From NCBI GenBank assembly GCA_028023455.1, contig JAQFVV010013062.1:126001-190000 (forward strand): a stretch of 64,000 bases of DNA. Reading direction: 5' to 3'. The translations under genes and the position numbers were made by a program. Below, piece by piece: positions 41,431 to 52,800 of this stretch; position 1 is the stretch's first letter, and the number at the start of each line of letters is the position of its first letter. A model generated the notes under the pieces. The model was not told the origin of the DNA, did no database searches, and saw only the letters and a list, made by a program, of their open reading frames with translations. Source of the stretch: Epiperipatus broadwayi. Taxonomy: Eukaryota; Onychophora; Udeonychophora; Euonychophora; Peripatidae.

Positions 41431-42336
41431 ATCTCTACTTATGTAATAACTGAAACACACGGGCTTATTATAGATTTTATTTTTTATTTGCTGAACTACA
41501 TTTTGCTTTTTAAAACTTTTTTTGTTTTTTCAAAAACATTATTTTACATTTTATTTTTTGAAATAACAAAACAGAAACGATAGTTTTATCTTAATTCTAA
41601 TCTATTAAATTACTTCTTATATACTGTATATATAGAAACATAAACTTAAATATTATTAACCATATATTACGTTATCTTATTTGTTAATTTTTTAATTATT
41701 ATTTTGCTTATTTCTTTCCAATTTCTAATCTTTTTAATTTTAATTAGCCACTTATTTTATTATTATTTATTTATTTTAAACATATTGTGCCATTGTCACA
41801 ATATATTTAAGCAAAAATAGAAATAGATTAAAGACGTAAAATATATTATTTTGGTTTGCTCACGTACACAATTGCCTGTTTGTAATACTAACATTTTGGA
41901 AGAATCACATCTGCCAGTACCTTGGTAGTTGGAATCATTTTTCAGGGCACTGAAAACGTTCAGTTTTCACCAGCTTTAATTAAAGTATTTGAGTCATGAA
42001 AGGACAAACTGCAAGTATATATTAAAATGATTTGCATCATTGAAAGATGTGAATATAGCTTTCAAATTTTTCTTTGTTTGTAGTTACTTTTTAGTATCAT
42101 CCTACATGATAATGGAGGGCTCAATAGCATAATCTCTGGGAGAAAAACTGCATTAATATTAATAGTCATATAATTTATCAGTATTATTACTTTTATCCAA
42201 TTCAAAATTTAAAAGTCATATCAGATTTTTTACCTATTCTATTTTAATCTAAATCGCCTAATCTAATTCTGCAATTCTTTTTTAATTTTATTCTATATTT
42301 TAGACTGAATGAAATAAATGCCAGCTAAAATATGAT
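41431..42336. other. Non-coding stretch, slightly less AT-rich at 41850-42060
   Basis: No ORF or repeat was recognised. 41880-42060 looks like unique sequence of more balanced composition. Confidence 0.5.
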
Positions 42337-42459
42337 ATAATATTTTTGTAGTGTAATTTTAACTACATCACTCTCACGCAATGTAGGGACTAGTTTATAT
42401 CCACTTTTAACATCTTATGGAAGGTGTAATCATAAATATATGATGAAAGATATGGGAAA

Positions 42460-42530
42460 AAGATCTATGATTCCAAGATGTATATTTCATGCTAACAAGA
42501 ACTCATCAGTTGGCCCAGACCATAATCTCT
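42460..42530 (-). ncRNA. Hammerhead ribozyme motif, left arm
   Basis: CUGAUGA at 42503-42509 and GAAA at 42485-42488 on the minus strand. Stem III is 2 bp with loop auac, the cleavage triplet is auc, and stem I is ccaa/uugg with further pairing. Stem II is weak, with one mismatch. Confidence 0.6.
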
Positions 42531-42794
42531 TACACATATCTTTAGCATGGTTCATTATGTATATAGATAGCAAATTACTACAGTTTGATTGATATGTGTC
42601 AAATGTGCTGCCCTCACATCTTTGATACAAATCCTTTAATAAAAGTATATTAATAATTTTTATTAGCCAGTCATAAGATTAGAGATTAGCCAAAAATTAA
42701 TATTTCTATAGTACAGCTATCAATCAAACTGTAATAATTTGCTATATATATATATATACTGATCAATGCTAAAGATATGCGTAACATATTGCGA

Positions 42795-42850
42795 TTTGGG
42801 CCAATTGATGAGTGCTCGTTCAGCATGAAATGTACATCTTGGGGATCATA
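42795..42850 (+). ncRNA. Hammerhead ribozyme motif, right arm, mutated box
   Basis: The box reads UUGAUGA (42805-42811), so the conserved first C is changed, which normally abolishes cleavage. Stem II is gugcu/agcau, GAAA is at 42827-42830, and stem I is ccaa/uugg. Confidence 0.55.
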
Positions 42851-43028
42851 TATCTTTTTCACATATCTTTAGTTATATGTTTATGATTACATCCTTTTGC
42901 GAGGTGTTAAAAGCAGATAGAAACTAGTTCCTATCTTGCAAGAGAATGGTGTAGTTAAAATTACACTACAGAAATATTATTAATTTTTGGAAAATCTCTA
43001 GTCTTATGACTGACTAATAAAAATGATT

Positions 43029-43982
43029 AAAGTATGATATGATCTGAAAAATATTTTTTTATTATAAATAACTTTAGCAGTGCCAAATACTGGTGAAATT
43101 TGGCCAAAATGTTGATATCACAATAATAAGAAGCCACATAGACAAAAAAAATCCAGAAATTTTATTTCTACACATATAGAAATAATGTCAGCCGCTAGTC
43201 TTTTACTAAATGGAACAGTATTGAATATTAATAATCAGTCCCATAATATAATAAATGTCAAAAATATCCTGCAAATAATAATTATTTTTTAACAGTGATG
43301 TATTTTCAATAAATTATAGGACATGTTTAATTGTCGTTTTTTCCCTTCATTCTTATTCATAAATTTGTAGGTTGCTGTCTTTTACAAAATGTTGTGTGAT
43401 CACTGACACTATCAATTAGTTTATAGTTTTTTGCACCGCAGACTCTGGAACTTGAGGTCCATAGATTGGAGCTCTAAATTTGTCACTTCCTATGATCAAA
43501 CTTCTTATGAACTCCTGAGTAAGGTTTGATATTATAAGTATCCAAAAAATATATGTTAGTTTCAAGTTTATATTTGAGATAAATAGTAAAGCATTTTGAG
43601 TTTAAAATGTCTTTTTTTGTTTTTCGTTTGTACAAATCAGGTTTAAAATAAGGGGGAAAAAATTCTCTAAGACAATTTTCATCTCTATCCGCGTATCCAG
43701 ATCTTATACACTTCTAGGAGTGGGAACTCAAGACTTTAAGGTTTTTGAAAATGTCTTAGTTGGCCTTTAAAAATAAAATCTTAGTGTAGCGGCTAACTGA
43801 AAGAAATTCTTGGACTTAACCTGTACACTTAAATGCTTAAATATCATATTTTAAATGTATGTTTAATTTAAAAACAAAATGTCGAATTTTAAAGGTTTTT
43901 TATATCATTAAAAAATTTTTTTCAATGAAATATTAATCTGAAATGTGTGTGTGTTTTTTTTTTAAAAAGAATATACACTTTT
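43029..43982. other. Non-coding stretch
   Basis: No ORF, RNA gene or clear repeat was recognised. A more GC-balanced patch lies at 43430-43520 and another at 43670-43760. Confidence 0.5.
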
Positions 43983-44660
43983 TAGTAAATTGTCACATTT
44001 TTATTTACCACTGTCAAACTCACTCCACTCACAACTTTGACACCATCCATCTCAGATAAATACAATAATGATTATTACTAATCATTTTTTAAACTAGAGA
44101 TTATCTCTAGTACAGATATAAATTTTAAACCTCAGTTAAAGATTAATATATCTGATTTTTTTAAAATTTTAAACATACACACACACATGGAGTTATTCAC
44201 CTTTCTCTTGTGCAATATCCATTCTTTTTAAATTCATATAAATAAAAATACAATAAAAGACAAATGACCCCCAAGATGCATTTCATGCTGAACCGGCACT
44301 CATCAGTTGCCCCAGGTCACTATCTCTCACATATATCTGCACTATATGAAGAGTATTTATCTATAGTGAATTGTTACATTTTTATTTACCATTGTCAAAC
44401 TCGCTTCAGTCACTACATTGACACCATCCACCTCCAATAAATACAATAGTGATTAATACTCATCATTTTCTAAACTAGAGATTATCTCTAGCACAAATAT
44501 GAACTTTAAACCTCAGTTAAAGATTAATATGTCTGATTTTTTAATTTTAAACATACACACACATGGAATTACTCACCTTTTTTTTTTCATTTATAATATC
44601 TTTATAGATATATTAAACAACATCTATACTTTCCCCATTTTTTTTAAATTCATATAGTCT
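43983..44660 (+). repeat. Direct duplication (~220-270 bp) separated by a hammerhead fragment
   Basis: Copy 1 (43983-44250) and copy 2 (44364-44660) share 'ttgttacatttttatttacc', 'ctagagattatctctag', 'ttaaacctcagttaaagatt' and 'acacatggaattactcacc', and both run into 'ttttaaattcatata'. The period is about 380 bp. The bases between (44251-44345) are an inserted hammerhead-family fragment. Confidence 0.85.
44255..44330 (-). ncRNA. Hammerhead ribozyme motif with intact core
   Basis: On the minus strand: CUGAUGA at 44300-44306, stem II gugc/gcau, GAAA at 44281-44284, and cleavage triplet auc. Stem III is minimal, with one or two pairs. Stem I is interrupted (gcaa/uugg plus gacc/gguc). No foldback partner is nearby. 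Confidence 0.55.
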
Positions 44661-45960
44661 AAAGGAGATCCAACAGATTTTAGTTATGTCCTGTATTGGC
44701 CACTTAAAATTCTGGCTCCTGTTATTAAAAAATCAAAATGAATGATTAGTTAGTTATTCATGATGCCATTAGAACATCGTAAGTGGCAAGTTTTGTTTGA
44801 TCCCCAAAACTTTAATATTCAAGTCTGGTAGTGCATTAAACTACTCAGACATTGTTTTATATATAAACACGTATATGCATACATTATACATGTATCGTAA
44901 ATACATTAATATCTTCCCTTTTATGTACACACGCGAGGAAGCAGTTTCTAAGATTACATATAATACAAATTATATTTTACATTAACACTTTCTATAATTA
45001 GTAAAAATATATAATATTATCTTTCATAAGTTTTAAAAAAATTATAAGCATGAATGTTAATTCAGATTTTCGTACATTTTCAAATCTCCCTCCATCTCTT
45101 TGTTGATGTTTCTGAAACTATAATTAAATCTGTCATAGGTTGATGGTAGAGAGGAAATGGACTACCTGATTTATTTTTTGCTTTAATTTAATAGTAAAAA
45201 GAATTGGGTGTGCCTATTACTTTACTGGGTTATTGGAGAAATTTGTAGGACTGATATAGTAGTTTTCTCACAATAAATAGAATGATGGAGTTGTAAAATC
45301 TTGTCAAATAATTTGAAATTTAAATTTGTAATGAAATTTAATTATAATTAAAAAAAAATGAGTGTGTCAATCTCCAATTTTTTTTTTTGTTATGTGTATT
45401 TGTAAGTTATCAATTGTGTTATTCATAATTTTGTGTGATAATTTTAAGTATGAAAATAATTAAAACATATATATATATTAGTAGTAAATATTTGATAGTA
45501 CATATTGAGTACATATTGCCGAAATTTAGTTAATATAGTGAAGATGCTTAATTTTAAAACACTGATCAACAATAAATACTTAATCTTTATTGCAAGATAC
45601 TATTATGTCTGTGAAGAAACAATTCAATATTTTCATTAATTAATAAGTCGAATGAAAAAGAGGAACATTTATTATATTAACAAACCTAAACAAGTATCAA
45701 ATAAAATTGATGTGAAAAAAATAATTTTGCAGTCTTATTTTTTGTATTATAATTACTTATATCAGATTTTATGTGTGTGTGTTAATTTTTTTTGCCTAAA
45801 GACAATAAGGGATAATTTGACAAATAAAGAAATAATATTCAAATATTAATGGTAATAAGCACAATAATTTATTAATTGTTACTCCTCTCCTAATTTTCAT
45901 AACTTTGGGTGGTTTATATTAATTAAACTCATCTTCAAACACCCTATCTTGAAGACTTGC
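44661..45960. other. AT-rich non-coding stretch
   Basis: Nothing supports a gene; the short ORFs are low-complexity. Confidence 0.55.
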
Positions 45961-46100
45961 TATCTTAATATAAACTGAGCACTGATTACATACATATGTG
46001 GGAGATGATCTGGACCAACAATGAGTGCTGGTTCAGTGCGAAATACGTGTACTGGAGATCATTTATCTTTTTTACATGTATGTGGTTATGTGTATCAATT
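45961..46100 (+). ncRNA. Decayed hammerhead-family fragment
   Basis: From 'tatcttaatataaactgagc' to 'tgtatcaatt' this matches the right arm of the palindromic family. The GAAA box (46040-46043) is preceded by the canonical C, but the CUGAUGA box has decayed to 'caatga', so it should be inactive. Confidence 0.6.
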
Positions 46101-46387
46101 ATATAAGATGGAATGGATAGCTAAAGAGAACTTGGAAGTCTGGTTTCAAATCATTTCTTATTACGTCTAAAGTTTAGTATATACATTATACTCGTATTTA
46201 AATATTAAATATAATATTGAAGAAAAGTTCATGGGATTAAAAAAAAAACACTTCCTGAAATGGATATTCAACTTTTTTGAAATTAAAAAATTAAGACAAC
46301 AGAACCAAAATAGTGCTTTAAAAATATATATTATATTTAATTTCTGGTCTTAGATAATTAACCATATGTGAATAAACCTTTTAGAAC

Positions 46388-46472
46388 TCCTGTTCCAAAT
46401 GTATATAGGAAATAGCTTTTGCTACTTCCTATATATATTTGGGACTGCCAGTGCAAATGGTTATTTTGCATT
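46388..46472. repeat. Two adjacent short hairpins
   Basis: The first pairs 'ccaaatgtatataggaa' with 'ttcctatatatatttgg', with loop region 'atagcttttgctac'. The second pairs 'ccagtgcaaa' with 'tttgcattgg'. They are probably remnants of a small foldback repeat. Confidence 0.5.
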
Positions 46473-46807
46473 GGCTTGAGAACTTAATAAGTGCAGGGGT
46501 ACTGAAAGTTTTATTAGCAGTGTTTGATTAATTAGTGAAGACATAAATTACATAAAATGTTGGATAAACACATATTTATTATATTATATATATATGAGAA
46601 CTAGTTTTTATATATTTTAGAATTTTACAAAAAAAAAAAACATAAATACAAATGTTATTAATATCCATTAATAGTTGAAATACACAGGCTTATATATACC
46701 TGTGACTATATATGTAATAGACAGGGTATGAGCACAGATTTTCACATGACCCACCTCTCTCCACACCATCTCATAACACTGATACACTTGAACACACATA
46801 TATTGAA

Positions 46808-46876
46808 AAGATAAATAATCACCAATATACGTATTTCATGCTAAACCAGCAATCATCAGTTGGTCCAGATTACCAT
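46808..46876 (-). ncRNA. Type I hammerhead ribozyme motif, left arm
   Basis: On the minus strand: CUGAUGA 46853-46859, stem II ugcug/uagca, GAAA 46834-46837, stem III 2 bp with loop acgu, cleavage triplet aua after 46826, and stem I accaa/uuggu extended by a second helix with gauuauu. The first stem II pair is U-U. Confidence 0.7.
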
Positions 46877-47331
46877 CTCTACACATATATGCTATAAGTG
46901 CTCAGATATATATTAAGATAGCAAATCCTCCTACTTTAATGGACAGGCTTCAATCCACTCCACACTCCAACTCTTCAACTGTCCATCCAATTGAAAATCT
47001 GAAGATGGAATGCTCAAAGGCCACCCTGAGGCCGAGATTATTGTCACACCCATGTTGACATAAGGTCAATCTGATCCCCCCTGCCTATCCCTTGTATATG
47101 TATTTAATGGATTATGTCCTGTACATGAGGGATCAGATTGACCTTAGGTCAACATGGGTGTGACAATAATCTCGGCCTCAGGGTGGCCTTTGAGCGTTCC
47201 ATCTTTAGATTTTCAATTGGATGGACAGTTGAAGAGTTGGAGTGTGGAGTGGATTGAAGCCTGTCCATTAAAGTAGGAGGATTTGCTATCTTAATATATA
47301 TCTGAGCACTTACAGCATATATGTGTAGACA

Positions 47332-47396
47332 TGGTAATCTGGACCAACTGATGATTGCTGGTTTAGCATGAAATACGTATATTGGTGATTATTTAT
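47332..47396 (+). ncRNA. Type I hammerhead ribozyme motif, right arm
   Basis: On the plus strand: ggtaatc (47333-47339) and accaa precede CUGAUGA (47348-47354). Stem II is ugcug/uagca, GAAA is at 47370-47373, loop acgu closes a 2-bp stem III, and the expected cleavage is after 47381. Uuggu (47382-47386) and gauuauu (47387-47393) then complete stem I. It mirrors the left-arm copy. Confidence 0.7.
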
Positions 47397-47668
47397 CTTT
47401 TCAACATATGTGTGTTCAAGTGTATCAGTGTTATGAGATGGTGTGGAGAGAGGTGGGTCATGTGAAAATCTGTGCTCATACCCTGTCTAATATCCATTAA
47501 ATAACTATGTTTTATTTTACATACTCGGATCATTCATAACATATATCAAATATTTATTTCTAGTTTATTTACTTCTTAAATTACTATTATTAAGGGTTTA
47601 TCAAGTTTAAATAGCAAAACAGATACCAAATTTTATATCTTATTTTGTAATAGTTCTTTATATAGCAT

Positions 47669-47832
47669 ACCATTTCCAATCTTTTTATACACTTAACAAT
47701 ATTATTTTTTATACCCAAACGTTACTCTTACAATTTTGACTGTCATGCAGTCATCATCAGTTGAAACTGTAAGAGTAAAGTTTGGGTATAAAAAATAATA
47801 TTGATAAGTGTATAAGAAGGTTAGAAATGGTA
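47669..47832. mobile_element. Small foldback element, ~70-bp arms
   Basis: The left arm (47669-47738) runs 'accatttcc', 'tatacactta', 'aatattattttttatacccaaac', 'ttactcttaca' and is complementary to 47762-47832 with few mismatches. The loop (47739-47761) contains, on the minus strand, CUGAUGA followed by the 6-bp stem ugacug/caguca, hammerhead-like features, but the GAAA box is damaged and no stem III follows. Confidence 0.75.
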
Positions 47833-49383
47833 AATGTAAATATAGAAATCAATACATAAGGAAAGAAGGAAGAAGAAGAAAATTGTACAGTTCTTTGTAA
47901 GAGGGATCTGTATCTTTGTTTTTATTCTGATAGACTTATTTTAAGTCATTTTTCCTGATCATTTGTTAACTTTTTAATATATTATTACTAACATTTATCT
48001 ATATTATAAAACAGTGAATTAGAATTATGTTGATGATAATTGATAACAATCTATCAATAATAAAAGCATCATTTTAATCTGTTAGGAAAAAACAATCATA
48101 AATTATGTTTATGGTATGCTGAAAATTGTATGAATAAACAGAATGACAACATTTTATAGTAATAATAATCCATATATATATATATGATCAGCTAAATATT
48201 TTTTTATTAAAGTTGGAAGAATTTATGTTAACCTTTTTGCATGAGATAAGGAGATACAATTAGTTGATGTCATGAGATTATTAATTATGGTATTTCTCTT
48301 TTGTTTGATATTTTTAACATTGTTTATTTTTGTATCTCATTATTTATAAACTTTAGTTAATTCTTTAGTCAGGGATATATATGATAAATTCTTTATCACT
48401 TCTCTCCATATAGTAATTGATTTGATACTGCCTAACATTACTATTTACAATAGATTCCCTATAGAGTCACATTATTTTGTATCAGTTACTTGTGCCGCAT
48501 GAAATTGGACCATTTTATGGTTTATTTTTAATGGTAATGAACTGATAATTTAATTTTTATTTTTGATTCTAGATGGAGGACTAATCAGTAGATAAGAATG
48601 CATCCTAAATTCAGTCACTCTTTGCATAATTACAATTTTATTATATTGCACTTGTAAAAACAAAGTAAGTTTTTTATCTATTTGCAAAGATGATTAGTTT
48701 GTTTTAAATATATTTATTTGTATAATTGCTTATGCTTTTTAAAGCATTAAAAAGCCATGTGGAGAGATAGAAGAAAATGTTTTTATTTTCTTGATAATAA
48801 AGGCTTGTAAATACTTGAATTTTTTAAAATACAATTTTAATATTTTTAACAGTTTTAAAATACTTTTATTTTATAAGTTTTTAAAACACTTTAAATAATA
48901 AATATGCTACAAAAATAAATTGCATTTGTTGTAAACTTTATTCAAACCGAAGGTCATGTATATAATAACATTAAGCTTTAACTTAGATATAATTTAATAT
49001 TCTGCAATTGTGATAACAAAATGTAACATATGTTACATCTATAATAAGGTATTACAAATATTACAGCAGATTGAAAACTGAAGCTCCTAATGTAAAGTGT
49101 GAGGATCTTAAACTTAAATATTATCTAACTTTCAAAGTAAGCATTGAAAATTAAGACACATGGAGTTATAGTTTTGGAGCAATTTCTTTATGAACTTTCA
49201 TACCACCAATACTATGAGTCATAAATCAAAAATAGTTACAATTTTATATTTATTAAGAAGATATTCTGCAGCATATTTCAAAGTGTGAGAGATACATAAT
49301 TAATAATTGAGTTAATTTTTAATAAAACATAGTTTGGATCAATTTTTTATTATATTTATAATTTTTAAAGCATTATAATCCAA
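47833..49383. other. AT-rich non-coding stretch
   Basis: No supported gene or repeat apart from an (AT)n tract at 48172. Confidence 0.55.
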
Positions 49384-49515
<132 letters not shown>

Positions 49516-50696
49516 TAATTGTTGTGCATCATAATTAGCAAAATTCTATTACTTACTTATGGTAATCAACTAGTTAACCTTTAGGAAATTATATCATCTT
49601 ACTAAAGTTTGATATTACAAACATACTTAGACCAATGCCAATCTTCTACTTAAAAACTAATTTATTCAATAATTAAATTTGATTATTTTTTACATTATTA
49701 CTTTATACTTTGTGAATTAATAATTAGATAATTTAGTTCTGATTGGGTGATGTATCTTAAAATATTTTAAAAAGTCTTTAAAAAATTATATACATGGAAT
49801 TGCATTCTACAACTTTTGCTAATCACATTCAATTTTATTTGGTTCAGAAGAGCTCAATAGATGGCACTATCAGCATTATATATTTTATTGTAAACAAAAA
49901 TCTTTTAACAACAGTGATATCTGTTAGCAAATGTACCAAACAAACTTTATGTGAAGACATAAATATATAAAATACTTTTCAGAATGTATAAGAATTTTGA
50001 CATAATATTGAAATGTTTTTGGGAATTGAAAAGCTTAGTAAAGAGGAAGAAAACAAATCATAAGAAAAAACAATTTTGAAAAAAATCAAACTTTTTATGT
50101 CTTAAAAAAAATTGATGCAAGGAATTGTAAAATAATGAAACTTCTTCATGTAAGATATTATAATGCTGAGTAAAAGCTTTCATCTTACATAATAGATGAA
50201 GTTTTTTATTTTTTTTTAAAAAAAATTATTCATGTGTACATGGATGGAAATTGTTAACAATCTAAAAGGGGCCATACTCTTAAGCTCTCATATTCTGAAG
50301 TATTTAAAGAATAAGTAAGTTCTGGAATTCTATTGTAATATAGTTTTTTAAGTGTATTAAAGTATTTTTTTGGTCTGATCTGTCAATAATTTGCTATGTA
50401 TTAATTTGTTGTTACCAATAACTGAATGATCAATATGTTAAAATGATTTGGATTCATAGATAATATAAATATAAATTGTGAATAGATTTTCAAATCTACA
50501 GTTTGTGTTTTTTGAAAATTTATGATTAATTGAAAGTTTAATTAACTTATTGCAATATTTAAGTTATGCTGACATTTAATAATGCAACTTTTAACAATCT
50601 AAATAAGAATGCTGCTGTTAAGTTCAAGTTATATAAAAACAGATGTTTGATCCAGGTTTAATTATGTATGGAACTTTAAAAAAATATTTAATTATC
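49516..50696. other. AT-rich non-coding stretch with one hairpin
   Basis: 'aacttcttcatgtaagat' (50143-50160) can pair with 'atcttacataatagatgaagtt' (50182-50203). Nothing else was recognised. Confidence 0.5.
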
Positions 50697-51295
50697 AGCA
50701 TTATTTTCAACTATTATAAATCTTCTGCAAGATGATCTCTTCTAGTTTAGTCCACCCCATCTCTCAATCCATAGCTTCTCTTTTCCACATAACTTTAGCA
50801 AGCTCCCATACTTCATTTATCCATCTCACATTTAATCTATCTACTTCTTTTACAATCTTTTGTGATCCAGTTTAAAATTTCAACTACCCATCTATTTTTA
50901 TCTCTTTTAGAAATATATCTATTCCAATTTCATTTTTTGGTTGTTCTTTTATTTATGTATTTCATTTTTTGGTTGTTCTTTTATTCATGTATTTCATTTT
51001 TTTTGGTTGTTCTTTTATTCATGTATTTCATTTTTGATTCCTTCTTGTATTCCAGTTTTGTTCTTCTGCCAAGTATCTAACTCTCAGACAATATGTAAAA
51101 ACTGATAATATATGTTAAAAATCTTCCGTTTTAAACACATAATCATATTTAAAATACTGTTATATAAAAAACATTTGCATCCAAGTTTAATTCTATTATT
51201 AATCTCATTCAGTATGCATTTTTTTATATTAATAATGTGGCCAAAGTATTTATAATTATTAAGTTTCTCTAATTTCAATCATTATCAGTCCCCTT
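50697..51295 (-). mobile_element. Degenerate LINE 3' fragment, minus strand
   Basis: The minus-strand frame 51278-51084 reads 'LNNYKYFGHIIN', 'EINNRIKLG' and 'MCLKRKIFN', matching the region after the RT domain of the LINE at 37464-37660. Further left, complements of 'vRWMDE' and 'ctgcag..ataatggttga' mark the end near 50697. The middle is distorted by a 32-bp tandem repeat. Confidence 0.85.
50927..51024 (+). repeat. Minisatellite, three 32-34-bp units, inside the LINE fragment
   Basis: Units 50927-50958, 50959-50990 and 50991-51024 each contain 'atttcatttttt', 'ggttgttctttta' and a 't(t/c)atgt' end; the third has two extra T. A partial fourth unit follows. Confidence 0.9.
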
Positions 51296-51870
51296 CAGAA
51301 CAAAGATCTCTCTAAGTATATCTCAGTTTAGCTATTTCTAATTTTTTTTTTTCTAAGTCATTCAGAAATTTTTATATTTCATACATTCATCTTGCAAGCA
51401 GTTTTTTTTTCTAAATCTTTTTTATTTAAAAAAAAAAGTTATTCAATTTAGGAGTTATTCAATCTTTTGCCTTGTTTTATTGCAAAAGGTTCATTCTATG
51501 TCCATTTCAATCTCTTAATTTCTTTATTAACATCAATATGTTACTATTGCTATTATATTTTCCTAATCTGTTTTATGTTTATCATTCTATTTTTGTTAAT
51601 TGTGGTATTCATCCTTTCATATTACAACATGTTATCCACAGTCACACAACCTGAAATAAGTAGTAGATAAACATATTTAAGGTTGTTTTTTTTTTTCAGG
51701 CACATAGGTGCATTTATTTTTAACTGTAAAAGTTGTACATATATTTATTAATACATAATCATGCATACAGGGTTTTAGTTATTCTTTATAAACAATTTAT
51801 TCTATCATTAATAGAAATTATATTAATAGTAATAATCAAATAACTTTATTGCTCAAGACTTAACTAACAA
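51296..51870. other. AT-rich non-coding stretch
   Basis: The ORFs here are low-complexity. The polypyrimidine-AG at 51700 has no downstream donor at a sensible distance. Confidence 0.5.
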
Positions 51871-51874
51871 GTTT

Positions 51875-51968
51875 GAACACTGGTACCAGAACAGAATCGG
51901 TCTGAGGATCTTATATACTTCATAATCTGACACTTTACCACTGCACTAAACTATGCCAGGCATAGAAA
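51875..51968 (-). repeat. tRNA-like SINE remnant
   Basis: On the minus strand, 'tggcatagtttagtgcagtgg' fits an A box. A 'tcagattatgaagta' stretch sits where an anticodon arm would be, and 'agtgttcaaac' is a weak B box. No acceptor stem forms. Confidence 0.45.
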
Positions 51969-52709
51969 TTACATTTACATTGTTACTTACACAATGAGTA
52001 TACTTTGCAGATAAAATTGCCTTTATTATAAATCCAAATCACATTAGTGCCGTCTTATTTTTTTCTAATCATATTATTTTTAAATGACAATATTTATTCT
52101 GTGTAATGTTTGCATCATATGATTTATTGCCATTCCTATCATATATCTACAAAATTTTACATATTCATAAGTTTCAAAATTATTTTTTCTTTTTTGTTAA
52201 TTTGACTTGTGAGAACATGTTTTACAGTAATACTTAAGTTTTTCTTGAATTTATAAAATCATGAGCAATACCTAAAATTTGTCAACAACAATGAGATCAT
52301 GAATACATGGAAAACAAAATATAAGAATTGATTTTTTTTTTTTAAAAAAAAAGTGAATATTTAATTTAGTCTGACCACATTAAGAAAATGTGTAACATCC
52401 TTTGACATTAGTTGGAGGTACCTGAATGGTTGATTCATGATAACCAAAATTTGGGGTGGAACTGCTTTGCTGCTCAAAGTACATTACTTCTTGGGATAAC
52501 TAATAGAATAGGTAAAATTAAAACAGCTTTAAAAGATCCCTTCAGGGCAAATGTCTCTCTTATAATTTCCCTCCTTTCATACACAAGCAGTAAAAGAAAA
52601 ATCATTACCCATGAAACTTGTCTATATCTGGTATCAGATGGTAATCTGGGTTGCTGCTCTGGCTATCTGAAAAAAAAAAAACAACAACATATAAGTCTAA
52701 ATTATCTAA
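51969..52709. other. Non-coding stretch, possibly part of a SINE body at its right end
   Basis: A 106-codon frame (52412-52732, +) has no recognisable domain and runs into the tRNA-like repeat, so it is judged non-genic. The A12 run at 52670 could be the tail region of a retroposon. Confidence 0.45.
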
Positions 52710-52800
52710 GCGAATTCGAACCCAAGTCATAAGCTGACAAACAGATGGCTATCACTATATTGTGAAGCCCTGCAGATGCTCTATCAGCGCACTGCGAGAC
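52710..52800 (-). repeat. tRNA-like SINE remnant
   Basis: On the minus strand, 'gcgctgatagagcatctgc' resembles an A box and 'gggttcgaattcgc' a good B box, about 60 bp apart as in a tRNA head. A polypyrimidine and A-rich region follows. There is no cloverleaf. Confidence 0.5.

Larger units (their letters stand above)
42337..42982. mobile_element. Long inverted repeat with hammerhead motifs in both arms
   Basis: The left arm (~42337-42594) and right arm (~42716-42982) are imperfect reverse complements. They begin and end with 'ataatatttttgtagtgtaattttaacta' and its complement. Each arm contains the hammerhead core: minus strand at 42503, plus strand at 42805. The spacer carries a second motif at 42650-42715 that is inverted at 42961-43028, so a smaller inverted repeat is nested around the right arm. 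No ORF is present. The flanks differ from the 46718 family, although the ribozyme core is shared. Confidence 0.8.
46718..47489. mobile_element. Palindromic foldback element with a hammerhead motif in each arm
   Basis: Arms of 361 bp (46718-47078 and 47129-47489) are nearly exact reverse complements around a 50-bp spacer. The ends read 'gacagggtatgagcacag' and its complement, each next to a TA that may be the target duplication. Each arm holds one hammerhead core, oriented outward from the centre. No ORF longer than chance is present. Relatives: 59192-59928 (palindrome), 41032 and 62957 (single arms), 61992 (rearranged). The few differences between arms imply recent insertion or gene conversion. 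A full transcript would form a very long double-stranded RNA. Confidence 0.93.

Noticed and set aside
52412-52732. 106-codon frame
   Set aside because: No domain, lysine run from a poly(A) tract, and the end lies in a tRNA-like repeat.
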